In this document: one piece after another, positions 28,342 through 38,434 of the stretch
How the letters are laid out: the number at the start of each line of letters is the position of its first letter
How positions within the stretch are numbered: the first letter of the stretch is position 1
Assembly: GCA_937920475.1 (NCBI GenBank)
Contig: CALEUX010000015.1
Location: 1-64,000 of the forward strand
Source: an uncultured Marinilabiliaceae bacterium
GTDB lineage: Bacteria > Bacteroidota > Bacteroidia > Bacteroidales > Marinilabiliaceae
Direction of reading: 5' to 3'
DNA: 64,000 nucleotides
Translations under genes and position numbers: made by a program
The notes under the pieces: generated by a model
Database searches by the model: none
The model's input: the letters and a program-made list of their open reading frames with translations, nothing else
Told to the model about the DNA's origin: nothing

Positions 28342-31266
28342 TTACACCAACGCATCGTACAATACTTCTACAGTATGCATGGCGTCCCGTTGTGTCCCGT
28401 CTTTTATCTGGTGCCGGCACGAATGCCCCGTTGCTACCAGCAAGGTTGTTTCGGGTGCTTTTCGGATGGCAGGGAAAAGCGTTAATTCACCAATTTTCAT
28501 CGATAAATGATAATGTTTCTCCTCGTAACCAAAGCTGCCGGCCATTCCGCAACAGCCCGAAGGGATTTCAATGGCTGTATAATTCCTGGGAAATGATAAT
28601 ACTCGCTCAATAATTTTGGTACTCGACAATGATTTTTGATGACAATGGGCGTGAAAGCGAATCTCTTTCGTTTCAACGGTAAACGACTCTTTACGGATTT
28701 TGCCATTCTGCATCTCTCTGTCCAAAAACTCTTCCAGAGTAAATGTGTATTTGGCGATATTGGTGGCTGCTTTTATCAGTTTCCTGCTTACCAAAACCGG
28801 GTATTCATCGCGAAAGGTTAGAACGGCCGAAGGCTCCATACCTACCAACGGCATGTTATCAGTAACCTTTCCGGTAAGTTGCCTGATATTGTGATTGGCA
28901 ATACTTTTAGCGCTGCGCAAAAATCCTTTCGAAATTTGTGTACGGCCGCTTTCCTTAACGGGAGCTAAAACCACACCGTACCCCAGCTTATGTAGTAGTC
29001 CTACTGTTTTAATGCCAATTTCAGAGTCGTAAAAATTGGTAAACTCATCGGCCAGCAACATAATAACGCCATTTGGATGCTCATCAATAACGCCACCTTT
29101 TTTATTGAACCATTTATCAAATCTGGTTTTACTGAACAGCGGCAAATTACGTTCTGCACTGATGCCACCATACTTTAATAAAAAACCTTTAACCCAAGCT
29201 ACTCTGGAAAACTTATTGTACAAAACTGAAAAGGGCGATAAAAATCGGTTAACTCTTGGAAGATTGGCGATTATCCTGGTTTTAAAATCTACACCATGCT
29301 TATCGTGAACATGTTGCAAAAATTCTGCTTTAAGGCGTGCCATATCAACCCCCGATGGGCATTCACTTTTGCATGCCTTACAACTCAGGCACAAGTCGAG
29401 GGCTTCAACCACATCGGTTAAGGATAATGATTTAAAATCGGTATGGTTTTGTAAAAAGGACCTTAACAAATTGGCTCTTCCCCGGGTAGAATGCAGCTCC
29501 TCACGGGTTCCCATATAGCTTGGACACATGGTTCCTCCTGCTAAACTGCTTTTTAAACAATCGCCCGAACCGCTGCATCGTTCCGAAGCCCGGGAAAGGC
29601 CATCCTCGTCGCTCCAGTTAAAAAAAGTGCGCGAAAAAACTTCCTTATCAACATTCAGATACCTGAACGACTTATCCATGGGCGGAGTACCTGTAATTTT
29701 CCCGGGATTAAAAATACCTTTTGGGTCGAAAACCTTTTTAACGCGTTTCATCAACTCAAAATTGGCCGCTCCCACCATCAACGGAATAAATTCGCCACGC
29801 AACCGGCCATCACCATGCTCACCACTCAAAGAACCATTAAATCGTTTAACAATACCAGCTGTTTCTTCAGCAATGATTCTAAACAGCTTAACATCAGCAG
29901 AATTTTTTAAATTTAAAACGGGCCTGATGTGTAGTTCTCCGGTTCCAACATGGGCATGATAAACGCAGGTTTTACCATATTTAGAAAGCATTTCATTAAT
30001 GGCATCCACATATTCGGGCAAATCGGCTGGCCTTACTGCCGTATCTTCAATTAAAGAAACCGGCTTGGCATCGCCTTTCATATTCGACAGCACGCCCAAT
30101 CCGGCTTTACGTAAAGCCCAAACTTTCGATATGTTTTTACCCTCAACCACCGGAAAAGCATACCCCATTTGCAAATTTTTAAGCTCCTCGGCTAAACGTC
30201 CGGCCTTTTGCAAAGCCTCATCAGTCTCATCGGCCGAGAATTCGATAAGCAACAAAGCGGCCGGGTCGCCCTCAACAAAATAACGATTGGTTCGCTGTAA
30301 CGGATTATCGAGGGTAAGGTCCAGAATATTTTTGTCCATCAGCTCAATGGCATCGGGAGCATGGTTTAAGGCAATAAGGTTGGCCTTTAGCGACTCGTGA
30401 AGCGATGAAAAATGTGCGCAAAGCAATACTTTTACCGGCTTAGGTATGGGCACCAGGGCCAGCTTTACCGAGGTAATAAAAAGCAAAGTGCCTTCAGAAC
30501 CTGCAATAAGCTTTGCCAGATTAAAAGGATCGCCTTCGGGTTTAAACGGGAGTGTATCTAATAAAACATCAATGGCATACCCTGAATTGCGCCGTTTAAT
30601 ATCGGGGTGTGGAAATTCCTTTCTGATTTGTTTTCGAACCGGCACATCGGTATAAATTTCGCGCATCAGCCGGTAAATATCGCCTTCGTGCCCTTCTTCG
30701 CGGCACTTTTTGTCGAACTCCCATTTCTGCATGGGTTTAAAAGTTACCTCCTCGCCACTGCTTAAAAAGCCGGTAACTTCTAATATATGGTCGCGGGTGC
30801 TGCCATAAATAAGAGAATGCGACCCACAGGAATTATTTGCCACCATGCCGCCCATAGTACAGCGGTTCGAAGTGGAAGTTTCGGGTCCAAAAAACAATTG
30901 GTGATTGGCAACCACGCGGTTTAAATCATCCAATACTACACCTGGTTCTACCAATGCCCATGCCTCACGCGCATTAATCTCAATAATATGGTTCATGTAG
31001 TGCGATACATCCACCACCATACCGTTTCCCACTACCTGTCCGGCCAAAGAGGTTCCTGCTCCTCTTGGTATAAGAGCAACTCCGTGTTTAGCGGCAAACC
31101 TCACTATCATAGAAACATCAGTAACATCGCGCGGTTGCACCACTGCCAAGGGCAGCTCGCGGTAAACCGATGCATCAGTAGCATATAAAACTCTGGTTCT
31201 TAAGTCGGTGAGAATTTCACCTTTAATTAATTTATGTAGTTCCCCGAGGGGGTATGGGTCTTCCAT
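28342..31266 (-). CDS. FAD-linked oxidase / Fe-S / cysteine-rich domain fusion (GlcD-GlcF or YdiJ-like)
   Basis: IPRGAGTSLAGQVVGNGMVVD, NNSCGSHSLIYG, HAHVGTGELHIRP, CLSCKACKSECPSGVDMARLKAEFL, HCHQKS, SGCCGMAGSFGYE. Confidence 0.88.
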   Translation of the reverse strand: MEDPYPLGELHKLIKGEILTDLRTRVLYATDASVYRELPLAVVQPRDVTDVSMIVRFAAKHGVALIPRGAGTSLAGQVVGNGMVVDVSHYMNHIIEINAREAWALVEPGVVLDDLNRVVANHQLFFGPETSTSNRCTMGGMVANNSCGSHSLIYGSTRDHILEVTGFLSSGEEVTFKPMQKWEFDKKCREEGHEGDIYRLMREIYTDVPVRKQIRKEFPHPDIKRRNSGYAIDVLLDTLPFKPEGDPFNLAKLIAGSEGTLLFITSVKLALVPIPKPVKVLLCAHFSSLHESLKANLIALNHAPDAIELMDKNILDLTLDNPLQRTNRYFVEGDPAALLLIEFSADETDEALQKAGRLAEELKNLQMGYAFPVVEGKNISKVWALRKAGLGVLSNMKGDAKPVSLIEDTAVRPADLPEYVDAINEMLSKYGKTCVYHAHVGTGELHIRPVLNLKNSADVKLFRIIAEETAGIVKRFNGSLSGEHGDGRLRGEFIPLMVGAANFELMKRVKKVFDPKGIFNPGKITGTPPMDKSFRYLNVDKEVFSRTFFNWSDEDGLSRASERCSGSGDCLKSSLAGGTMCPSYMGTREELHSTRGRANLLRSFLQNHTDFKSLSLTDVVEALDLCLSCKACKSECPSGVDMARLKAEFLQHVHDKHGVDFKTRIIANLPRVNRFLSPFSVLYNKFSRVAWVKGFLLKYGGISAERNLPLFSKTRFDKWFNKKGGVIDEHPNGVIMLLADEFTNFYDSEIGIKTVGLLHKLGYGVVLAPVKESGRTQISKGFLRSAKSIANHNIRQLTGKVTDNMPLVGMEPSAVLTFRDEYPVLVSRKLIKAATNIAKYTFTLEEFLDREMQNGKIRKESFTVETKEIRFHAHCHQKSLSSTKIIERVLSFPRNYTAIEIPSGCCGMAGSFGYEEKHYHLSMKIGELTLFPAIRKAPETTLLVATGHSCRHQIKDGTQRDAMHTVEVLYDALV

Positions 31267-31439
31267 TACTAACAAAACTTGGTTAACAAGTGCGAATTTA
31301 GTAAACTTATTGATTCTAAGATAAAACGAATTCGTATAATTATTTTGGCCAACTTGATTGCCAAGGTAAACTAATTGTAAAATAGTTGATAATCAAATCA
31401 TATTTTTCTAAATTTGATTAACCGATAACTTTTACACCC

Positions 31440-32189
31440 ATGACTTTAAAAATCAGGAACTTTTACCTGCGCGATATTCGTCACCAGGTAGGTGCCACAC
31501 CCATTTGGCCCATTAATGCCCGCTATAATTTGGGCGATTATGGTTACTACACCCGTCGTACCGGCCATTTCTCAGTAAGAGGAAATTTGTTCGATAATCT
31601 GGGAGTACCGAAAAAAGGAGTTCTTGAACCGCCGGCAAATCCGCCTTCACTGCTATATAAAATGATAAACAGCAGCAATACTGTTAAAAATGAGTTTGTG
31701 GCAAACGTAGATGCAACGCCACAAACCGGCAAACTGGAACTGGCATTTGAAGGCGAAAAATCTTATGTTTTCCATCTTTATAAAGCCAGGGTGTCGTATT
31801 TAAAATTAAACGAAATTGTTCGCAGCAAACTTTCTGAGGCCATTAAAAAGGGGAAGTGGGATTACCGCTATCGGATTATTGAGATGATTTACGACAGTCC
31901 GGATGTACGCTTCTCCTTCTCACTCTCGCGCACAGCATCTATCATACTGGCAGGGAATGTGGAACCCGGCCAGTTGCCCGCCAAAGGCAATATTAACTAT
32001 GCCATTCAATCGTCATCCAACATGGATGGCAGTTTTTGGATTGAAGATGCTCCATCGACACCATTTGTAAAACTGGCCAGTTTTAAGCGGCGCGAGTTGC
32101 GGTTTATAGATGAGAAATTGTTGGTTGGAGCCGATTGGTACCTCGAAGCTGATGAGAGCGACTCGTTCGATGATAATAACGAAACTTAA
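31440..32189 (+). CDS. Hypothetical protein
   Basis: Intact 249-aa ORF with a clean intergenic upstream; no family recognised. Confidence 0.6.
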   Translation: MTLKIRNFYLRDIRHQVGATPIWPINARYNLGDYGYYTRRTGHFSVRGNLFDNLGVPKKGVLEPPANPPSLLYKMINSSNTVKNEFVANVDATPQTGKLELAFEGEKSYVFHLYKARVSYLKLNEIVRSKLSEAIKKGKWDYRYRIIEMIYDSPDVRFSFSLSRTASIILAGNVEPGQLPAKGNINYAIQSSSNMDGSFWIEDAPSTPFVKLASFKRRELRFIDEKLLVGADWYLEADESDSFDDNNET

Positions 32190-32264
32190 TAAATCTGGCA
32201 AGACATTCTTCCAATCTGACAAAATGCCCTGTTTACCGAATTTAATATTAACCACTCTGGCAAA

Positions 32265-32765
32265 CTAAAACATATGTCCCTTTTTAATATTATCAATGCG
32301 CTCCTGAGCCTTCTTTCTGTGCCATTCCACTTTTGTTGAACTCTTTATTATTCTTAGATCTTCTTGTTTTACAAGTTTCAAATCAAGCACATCATAAGCA
32401 TAATTACTTGAATTAACATCAATTAATTCATCTTTAGTTTGTTCTTCGAGCATCAGCGATTCCCAATACTTATCAATTTTATCAATATTATTGGCATACT
32501 TATTTAATTCGGCTACTTCAACTTTGTTAACACTAACTATTTCAGTTTCATTTATACATTCAATAAAATAGTTGTCAGAGGTTTCCTTTATAACAATAAA
32601 TCTGCAATCCTCTGTATGTATATCATTAAAAAGCAGGTAATTCTCCCTTTCAATCTGGTCTATTGTATCGCCAACACTTGGGTGCAGAATATAAATATTC
32701 TGAGAAAACACCGAAACAAAACTAAAAAGGAAAAAGCTGGTAAGAATAGTTAAGTTTTTACACAT
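32265..32765 (-). CDS. Hypothetical secreted protein
   Basis: Signal peptide MCKNLTILTSFFLFSFVSVFSQN. Confidence 0.6.
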   Translation of the reverse strand: MCKNLTILTSFFLFSFVSVFSQNIYILHPSVGDTIDQIERENYLLFNDIHTEDCRFIVIKETSDNYFIECINETEIVSVNKVEVAELNKYANNIDKIDKYWESLMLEEQTKDELIDVNSSNYAYDVLDLKLVKQEDLRIIKSSTKVEWHRKKAQERIDNIKKGHMF

Positions 32766-32894
32766 AATTATTTATAGTTTAAGGTTAGGCAATTACTACA
32801 ACAAAAAATATTCCAATAAAAATATTTGATTTCTTTTAAAAATCGCTCATAAGAAATTTAAACATAACAAATCCGGGTCTTTTGCTTTTCTCAG

Positions 32895-33848
32895 TTAGTT
32901 TCTAAAACCAATAAAAACCATATAACCCACATAAATCGCTATGAAAATGGCAGCCTCCCATCGGTCTAACCGGCGTTTAACACCGGTAAACATGGCCAGC
33001 AATAGCAATAGTGTTCCAAAAATCAGCAGCAGCACATCCTGGTTAAAAAGAGATGAGTAAGACATGGGTTGAATAACGGCTCCGGTGCCCAGTATGAGAA
33101 AAATGTTGAAAATATTGGAGCCAATCACATTCCCAATGGCCATATCGCTGCTCTTTTTGCGCATGGCAACCAGCGATGTAACCAGCTCGGGTAGCGATGT
33201 TCCTGCGGCTACAATGGTTAAACCTATTACCTTTTCGCTAACATTAAACATCCGTGCCAAGTCAACCGCCGATGAAACAACAAAACGCCCGCCAACAATT
33301 AATGCTGCCAGTCCACCAACAATCATTAATACCGATTTGATGGTTTTAATGTTTTCGGCATTATCAACCTGAACTTGCGCTCCCTGCTTCATACTTTGCC
33401 AAACGTAATAGAGAAATCCGGCAAACATCAGAATCAAGATAACACCATCAAGGCGACTTAACATATTATCATTCCCCAATAGCGAATCATTGGTCAAAAC
33501 CAATAATAACACAGCAGCCAGTAAGGATAGTGGAATCTCTTTGCGAATGGTAACCACTTGCACGGTAAGAGGTGCAAACACACCTGACAAACCCAGTATT
33601 ACAAAAAGATTAAAATTATTGCTGCCAATAACATTACCCAAAGCAATTTCGGGGTGTTTGCCAATAGCGGCCAAAACACTTACAACCAACTCGGGTGCCG
33701 ATGTACCAAAAGCTACAATGGTTAACCCAATTACCAATTCGGAAATACCATATTTCCGGGCTATGGATGAAGAACCACTCACCAGCCAGTCGCCGCCTTT
33801 TAAAAGCAAAAGAAGCCCACCGCCTAAAATTAAGATTGATAGCAACAT
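32895..33848 (-). CDS. Calcium/sodium antiporter (YrbG/NCX family)
   Basis: Two internal repeats: GTSAPELVVSVLAA...GNVIGSNNFNLFVILG and GTSLPELVTSLVAM...GNVIGSNIFNIFLILG. Confidence 0.93.
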   Translation of the reverse strand: MLLSILILGGGLLLLLKGGDWLVSGSSSIARKYGISELVIGLTIVAFGTSAPELVVSVLAAIGKHPEIALGNVIGSNNFNLFVILGLSGVFAPLTVQVVTIRKEIPLSLLAAVLLLVLTNDSLLGNDNMLSRLDGVILILMFAGFLYYVWQSMKQGAQVQVDNAENIKTIKSVLMIVGGLAALIVGGRFVVSSAVDLARMFNVSEKVIGLTIVAAGTSLPELVTSLVAMRKKSSDMAIGNVIGSNIFNIFLILGTGAVIQPMSYSSLFNQDVLLLIFGTLLLLLAMFTGVKRRLDRWEAAIFIAIYVGYMVFIGFRN

Positions 33849-34016
33849 ATATTTTTCAATTTTGCAATAAAAATATACCTTCTTAACTATTTAAATTACT
33901 AACACCTAGCAACTAAGAGCTAAGAGCTTAAAACCATCTGGCTTACCCTGCAAACTTATGCAAGATAAACTAGATTTTTATTTATTCTTTTAAACTGTTA
34001 AAACTGCTGACGTCAT

Positions 34017-34529
34017 TTAGCTGGCTCTTTTAATATGATTGCTGCCAATGGCATCTTTCACTTTCTGCTCCCATGCCTGTGCAATTAAAATTTCACCATT
34101 CATGGTTAAACCGTCAACTTCATTATCATAAAAAAGAATTACTTCATTGGCTATTGATTTGTTCTGATGCTCAAAAACCAATGCAATGGTATCAACCACT
34201 TTGTATTTTTCCTTTTTAAAACCTGAAGTGTGCCTGGTTGTTATAACCCGACAACCAATAACATCAGCCAAACTAATCACTTTTTCATACGCTTGATTTT
34301 CTGACTTATAGACATAAAACACCATTTGCTTATTCGTATCAATGGCAATGGCCGAATTGTTCCATAGCTCCTTTTCGCCAATGTCGCTATTATTATTGGA
34401 TGCAAGAACTTTTAGTCCTTCAACCAGATTTTTCTCTTTTGTTTTTCGTTTTGTATCTCTGAAAAATATAAAAGGAGACACAAAAAGCAGGGTTAATATA
34501 ATCCCTAAAACAATCATTCCCGTATTCAT
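34017..34529 (-). CDS. Hypothetical protein, one N-terminal TM helix
   Basis: MNTGMIVLGIILTLLFVSPFIFF start; ATG at 34529 preferred. Confidence 0.55.
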   Translation of the reverse strand: MNTGMIVLGIILTLLFVSPFIFFRDTKRKTKEKNLVEGLKVLASNNNSDIGEKELWNNSAIAIDTNKQMVFYVYKSENQAYEKVISLADVIGCRVITTRHTSGFKKEKYKVVDTIALVFEHQNKSIANEVILFYDNEVDGLTMNGEILIAQAWEQKVKDAIGSNHIKRAS

Positions 34530-34666
34530 AATTCTAAAATTTAAATGTTTTATTTCGGATAGACACACCGGATGTTAATTCTGATTTTAATAAAAGCATA
34601 TGTATGCTATTACTGATAACCCTCAGGCTATCGGCAAAACAACAACAATCATTCAAAATCAGATAA

Positions 34667-35044
34667 TTATGAATAGTAATGGAAGGGGAATAAAATATCG
34701 AAAATTTGGGGTTGTATCAGGATGCTATTAAAGCGATGAATATAAGCCATCGTCTTTGATTTCAGAAAAAACTCGGCTGTTTTTGAATAAACAGACGCAA
34801 AAGCACCAAACTGATTTTTTTGAGATATGACATTGAAGGTATTCTGGCCGGAAGTCAGATTTTCGGTTTGAACGGCATTGAGCGAACCATCAATTCCCGA
34901 CGACAGAAAGAAACTCTCTTCAATTGAAAATTTTTTATGCGATTCTGCATCAGGCTTCACACCAGTCCAGTTGCTCCCAACCAGAAACAACAATACCAGA
35001 CTGGTAAAACATAAACCTGCAATATGTCGCATTTTATTTTTCAT
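34667..35044 (-). CDS. Hypothetical small secreted or membrane protein
   Basis: Signal-like N-terminus MRHIAGLCFTSLVLLFLVGSNWTG; no family recognised. Confidence 0.4.
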   Translation of the reverse strand: MKNKMRHIAGLCFTSLVLLFLVGSNWTGVKPDAESHKKFSIEESFFLSSGIDGSLNAVQTENLTSGQNTFNVISQKNQFGAFASVYSKTAEFFLKSKTMAYIHRFNSILIQPQIFDILFPFHYYS

Positions 35045-35172
35045 GCTGCAAAGTTAAGTGGTTTTTCAGTCGATTGTTCTCAAAATCAGTTTTTTATTTT
35101 ATTTTAACAATAGCTGTCACATTAACATTTAAAACTTGGTACATTTATGACTGCTAATTTTATGCTACTTTT

Positions 35173-35396
35173 AGTAACTGTTTAAATTTAATAGAGAAAT
35201 TAGTATTAAGATGATTAGAATTGAAGTTTACGGAATCCCGAGTATCGGGATAAGATAATTAACGGATAGGTAAGTATTGAAAGATGCTAATACATCTATA
35301 AAAACTTACAAGACTTCTCTATCCATCTTATCCCGATTCTCGGGACTACGCGATGCTTAGCTTCTAAATATCTTTTATCTAATTTAAACAGTTACT
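35173..35396. repeat. Inverted-repeat element, 224 bp, containing two TCCCGAN3TCGGGA hairpins
   Basis: agtaactgtttaaatt (35173-35188) and exact reverse complement aatttaaacagttact (35381-35396); internal hairpins at 35236 and 35331. Confidence 0.65.
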
Positions 35397-35441
35397 TAAT
35401 GATAAAAATTTCCATGATAAAAACTTTAATACTATGCCTTT

Positions 35442-36581
35442 ATGAAATATAAATTGCGAAAATCAGCAGTATTATTCAAAGGTTTGTTTGGGGTGGGAAG
35501 TATGCGTAAAATTCAACGAAAACCGCCTGGACAGCCGCCTGGCACCTTGTTTCATACTGGCATTAAAAAACTGGAAGAGGTTCTGATATCGGTACACGAT
35601 TATGATGAACAGCATTACGACTATATCCCCATCCAAAACATTGAAAATTCAGCACCCTATTTAAAAGATGCTTCAAAAACATGGATTCAGGTACGGGGAT
35701 TGCATGATATTGATAAACTAAAAAAAATATGGGATTATTTTGAACTTCATCCTCTTATTCAGGAAGACATTGTAAGCATTAACCAACGACCAAAAGTTGA
35801 ACCTTATCCCAATATGGTTTTTATTGTTCTGCGTATGATTACCGGTAAAAATAACGGCCATTTAGAAGAACTTAAAACCGAACAGATAAGCATAGTGGTG
35901 GGCCAAAACTTTGTTTTATCTTTCCAGGAAAGCGACGAACCTCTTTTTGACCCGATTATTCGCCGACTTGAACTTCAAAACACACGATTGCGAAATTTGG
36001 GAGTAGACTATTTAGCTTATGCTCTGCTCGATAACGTGGTTGACCATTACTTTTCGGTTCTGGATTTAATGGGTGAAACCATTGAATCTATTGAGGAAAA
36101 GTTAATCGAAAACCCAAAGTCAATTCATCTGTCAAGTATTTACGCTCTGCGCCGCGACCTTATTTACTTCCGAAAATCCATATGGTCGCTGCGTGATGGA
36201 GTTAATACACTGCTTCGCGACGATTCAACAATGTTCAGCAGAGAAGTAAAAATATTCCTGCGCGATGTTTACGACCATGTTGTTCAGGTCATCGACAGCA
36301 TTGAGAATCATCGGGAAATGGTTTTCAGCCTTTATGATATGTATATGTCGTCCTTGAGTAACCGAATGAATGAAATTATGAAAGTTCTCACAATAATTTC
36401 AACCATTTTTATACCACTTACATTTATTGTAGGAGTTTATGGGATGAATTTCAATACGCAGGCCGGCCCTTTTAATATGCCCGAACTAAACTGGAAATGG
36501 GGATACCTTGCAACATTAAGCGGAATGCTTGTCATTACAACAGGAATGATATTGTTTTTCAGAAAAAAAGGCTGGTTATAA
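35442..36581 (+). CDS. corA: CorA family magnesium/cobalt transporter
   Basis: C-terminal FIVGVYGMNF motif (variant YGMNF) and two TM segments. Confidence 0.94.
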   Translation: MKYKLRKSAVLFKGLFGVGSMRKIQRKPPGQPPGTLFHTGIKKLEEVLISVHDYDEQHYDYIPIQNIENSAPYLKDASKTWIQVRGLHDIDKLKKIWDYFELHPLIQEDIVSINQRPKVEPYPNMVFIVLRMITGKNNGHLEELKTEQISIVVGQNFVLSFQESDEPLFDPIIRRLELQNTRLRNLGVDYLAYALLDNVVDHYFSVLDLMGETIESIEEKLIENPKSIHLSSIYALRRDLIYFRKSIWSLRDGVNTLLRDDSTMFSREVKIFLRDVYDHVVQVIDSIENHREMVFSLYDMYMSSLSNRMNEIMKVLTIISTIFIPLTFIVGVYGMNFNTQAGPFNMPELNWKWGYLATLSGMLVITTGMILFFRKKGWL

Positions 36582-36604
36582 TTAACAGCATAGCTAAATA
36601 TCAA

Positions 36605-37276
36605 TCAAACACCCACATCGTCTCTTTCAAACAGTTCAATCATCTCTCCTGCAATGCTGATGGTGGGTGGATGGTTTGGTAATTGTCCGCGTTTAAACCA
36701 GGCAGCATCTGTTATCTCTTTATTATCAATACAAATTTCGCGTGAATGTACCACCTCGGCAAAAAAGCCAATCATCATCGACGAAGAAAAAGGCCACGGC
36801 TGACTTTTATAATACATGATATTATGTACCTCCAAACCAACTTCCTCCTTTACCTCACGTTGAACGGCTTCCTCCAGCGATTCTCCAATATCGGCATATC
36901 CGGCAATTAGCGAATACCAGTTATGTATAAAATTTGAATTGCGGGCCAATAAAATTCTATCTCCATCTATTATGGCCACTATAATGGCAGGCGATATTTT
37001 AGGATAAATAGTTGTCTGGCAATTGGTACAAACCAATGCTCGTTCATTCTTCTTCTCTAGGGTAATGGCACCACAGCTGCCACAAAACCTGTTTTGGGCA
37101 TACCAGTTCATCAACTGATACCCCACCACAGCCGCCCATGCAAAACCCGGTTGTGGAAATGTTCTAAAAAAACTAATATCCTTGTAAACAAATTCATCGC
37201 CACTGGCAATGTTATCATCCCAAACCAGAAAACAGGCAATTCCATTTAGTGAAAACAGATAAGTGGTTTTCATCAT
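36605..37276 (-). CDS. nudC: NADH pyrophosphatase, NUDIX hydrolase (NudC-like)
   Basis: FCGSCGAI...LVCTNCQTTIYPKISPAIIVAI; Nudix box GYADIGESLEEAVQREVKEEVGLE; N-terminus may extend upstream (see findings). Confidence 0.9.
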   Translation of the reverse strand: MMKTTYLFSLNGIACFLVWDDNIASGDEFVYKDISFFRTFPQPGFAWAAVVGYQLMNWYAQNRFCGSCGAITLEKKNERALVCTNCQTTIYPKISPAIIVAIIDGDRILLARNSNFIHNWYSLIAGYADIGESLEEAVQREVKEEVGLEVHNIMYYKSQPWPFSSSMMIGFFAEVVHSREICIDNKEITDAAWFKRGQLPNHPPTISIAGEMIELFERDDVGV

Positions 37277-37493
37277 CGAAAGATGATTCCCAACCTCTAT
37301 TCTCGTTGGAATTGCCAGATTATGGTCTTCTGTTTTTAGTAACAGACTATTATTGGAGTAATGAAGGATATAATCAGAGTCCCCTACTCCACGTGTCTCA
37401 ACAAATTCATTGCTAAACCGCTAAGGGAATATTTCATGCAGCATACCGGTTATTTTTTTGCAAATGTAAACAGATTATCAATGTCATAATTTG

Positions 37494-37904
37494 CTACAGG
37501 TTAAAATCTCCAGCTGCTTCAGGTTGATAAATTATCTCATCTATTTTAATTTTAGTAAGTCCCGTTGGCACCATCCACTCAATTTCACTGCCAACAGTAT
37601 AACCAATGAGCGCAGTGGCGATGGGCGAAAAAATGGAAATTTTGTTCTCTTTTAAACTGGCCTGAGCAGGGTAAACAATCTGAAATTGTAACTGCTTGCC
37701 GGTATTTAAGAAACTAATTTTAACAATACTGTTCATAGTAACAACGTTGCCCGGAATTTCTTCAGGCTCAACAATTTTGGCATTATTCAGCTCGCTGATA
37801 AGATTTTTTGCCTCATTTACATTTATTGAACCCGACTGCCGTGCATTGGTAATGTAATTTTGAATTCTGGAATAATCCAGACGGCTTAAAATAATTTGAC
37901 TCAT
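37494..37904 (-). CDS. GreA/GreB family elongation factor, Rnk-like
   Basis: LNNAKIVEPEEIPGNVVTMNSIVKI; ISIFSPIATALIGYTVGSEIEWMVPTG. Confidence 0.85.
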   Translation of the reverse strand: MSQIILSRLDYSRIQNYITNARQSGSINVNEAKNLISELNNAKIVEPEEIPGNVVTMNSIVKISFLNTGKQLQFQIVYPAQASLKENKISIFSPIATALIGYTVGSEIEWMVPTGLTKIKIDEIIYQPEAAGDFNL

Positions 37905-38189
37905 AATAAAAAATTTAAGTTTGTTGAAATAAAGATATTGCAGAAACCAGGCTCAGCCTCTCTGCATGAAATAAAATAATAATGAAATTAAATTCTGAAG
38001 AGTGGCTTAGACGGTTAAATCCAATTTTGATTTTCTAAGCAGGAAAAATGCAAGGAATGCGCAACTCTTCCAAAAAGTCAATGGCAGAGCAACCCACGTC
38101 TTTAAAACTGTAGACTGTAGGTAAAACAAAGATTTAAAAAACAGTAATATGTTTGTTCTTTTACGCATTAAAAAAAATAAAAAGCAGTA

Positions 38190-38220
38190 ACGCCTTACAG
38201 AATAATAGTCTGCAAGGCGT
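38190..38220 (-). terminator. Terminator hairpin downstream of tRNA-Arg
   Basis: ACGCCTTaCAGA ... TCTGcAAGGCGT hairpin; T-rich stretch follows on the minus strand. Confidence 0.65.
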
Positions 38221-38237
38221 ATAAAATTCTAATACAG

Positions 38238-38309
38238 TGGTCCCAACGGGATTCGAACCCATATCATCAGAACCGGAATCTGACATTCTATCCATTGAAC
38301 TATGGGACC
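38238..38309 (-). tRNA. tRNA-Arg(CCG)
   Basis: Minus strand GGTCCCATAGTTCAATGGATAGAATGTCAGATTCCGGTTCTGATGATATGGGTTCGAATCCCGTTGGGACCA; acceptor GGTCCCA/TGGGACC; anticodon loop TTCCGGT; GGTTCGAATCC T-arm; CCA not encoded. Confidence 0.93.
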
Positions 38310-38434
38310 ATTAACAGGCTGCAAAATTAGCCAAATAAGTTTATTGAACCAATCTTTTTAATATTCATTTTTATTATTTGCATTAACCCGATGAATTTCT
38401 GCTAATTACCCCATTTTGACTTATCTCTTATCTT

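Noticed and set aside
29528-29959. 143-aa ORF antisense to the FAD/Fe-S oxidoreductase
   Set aside because: Complementary to a strongly supported coding region; several similar shadow ORFs occur along the same gene.
33490-33870. 126-aa ORF antisense to the Na/Ca antiporter
   Set aside because: Fully opposite a clear antiporter gene.
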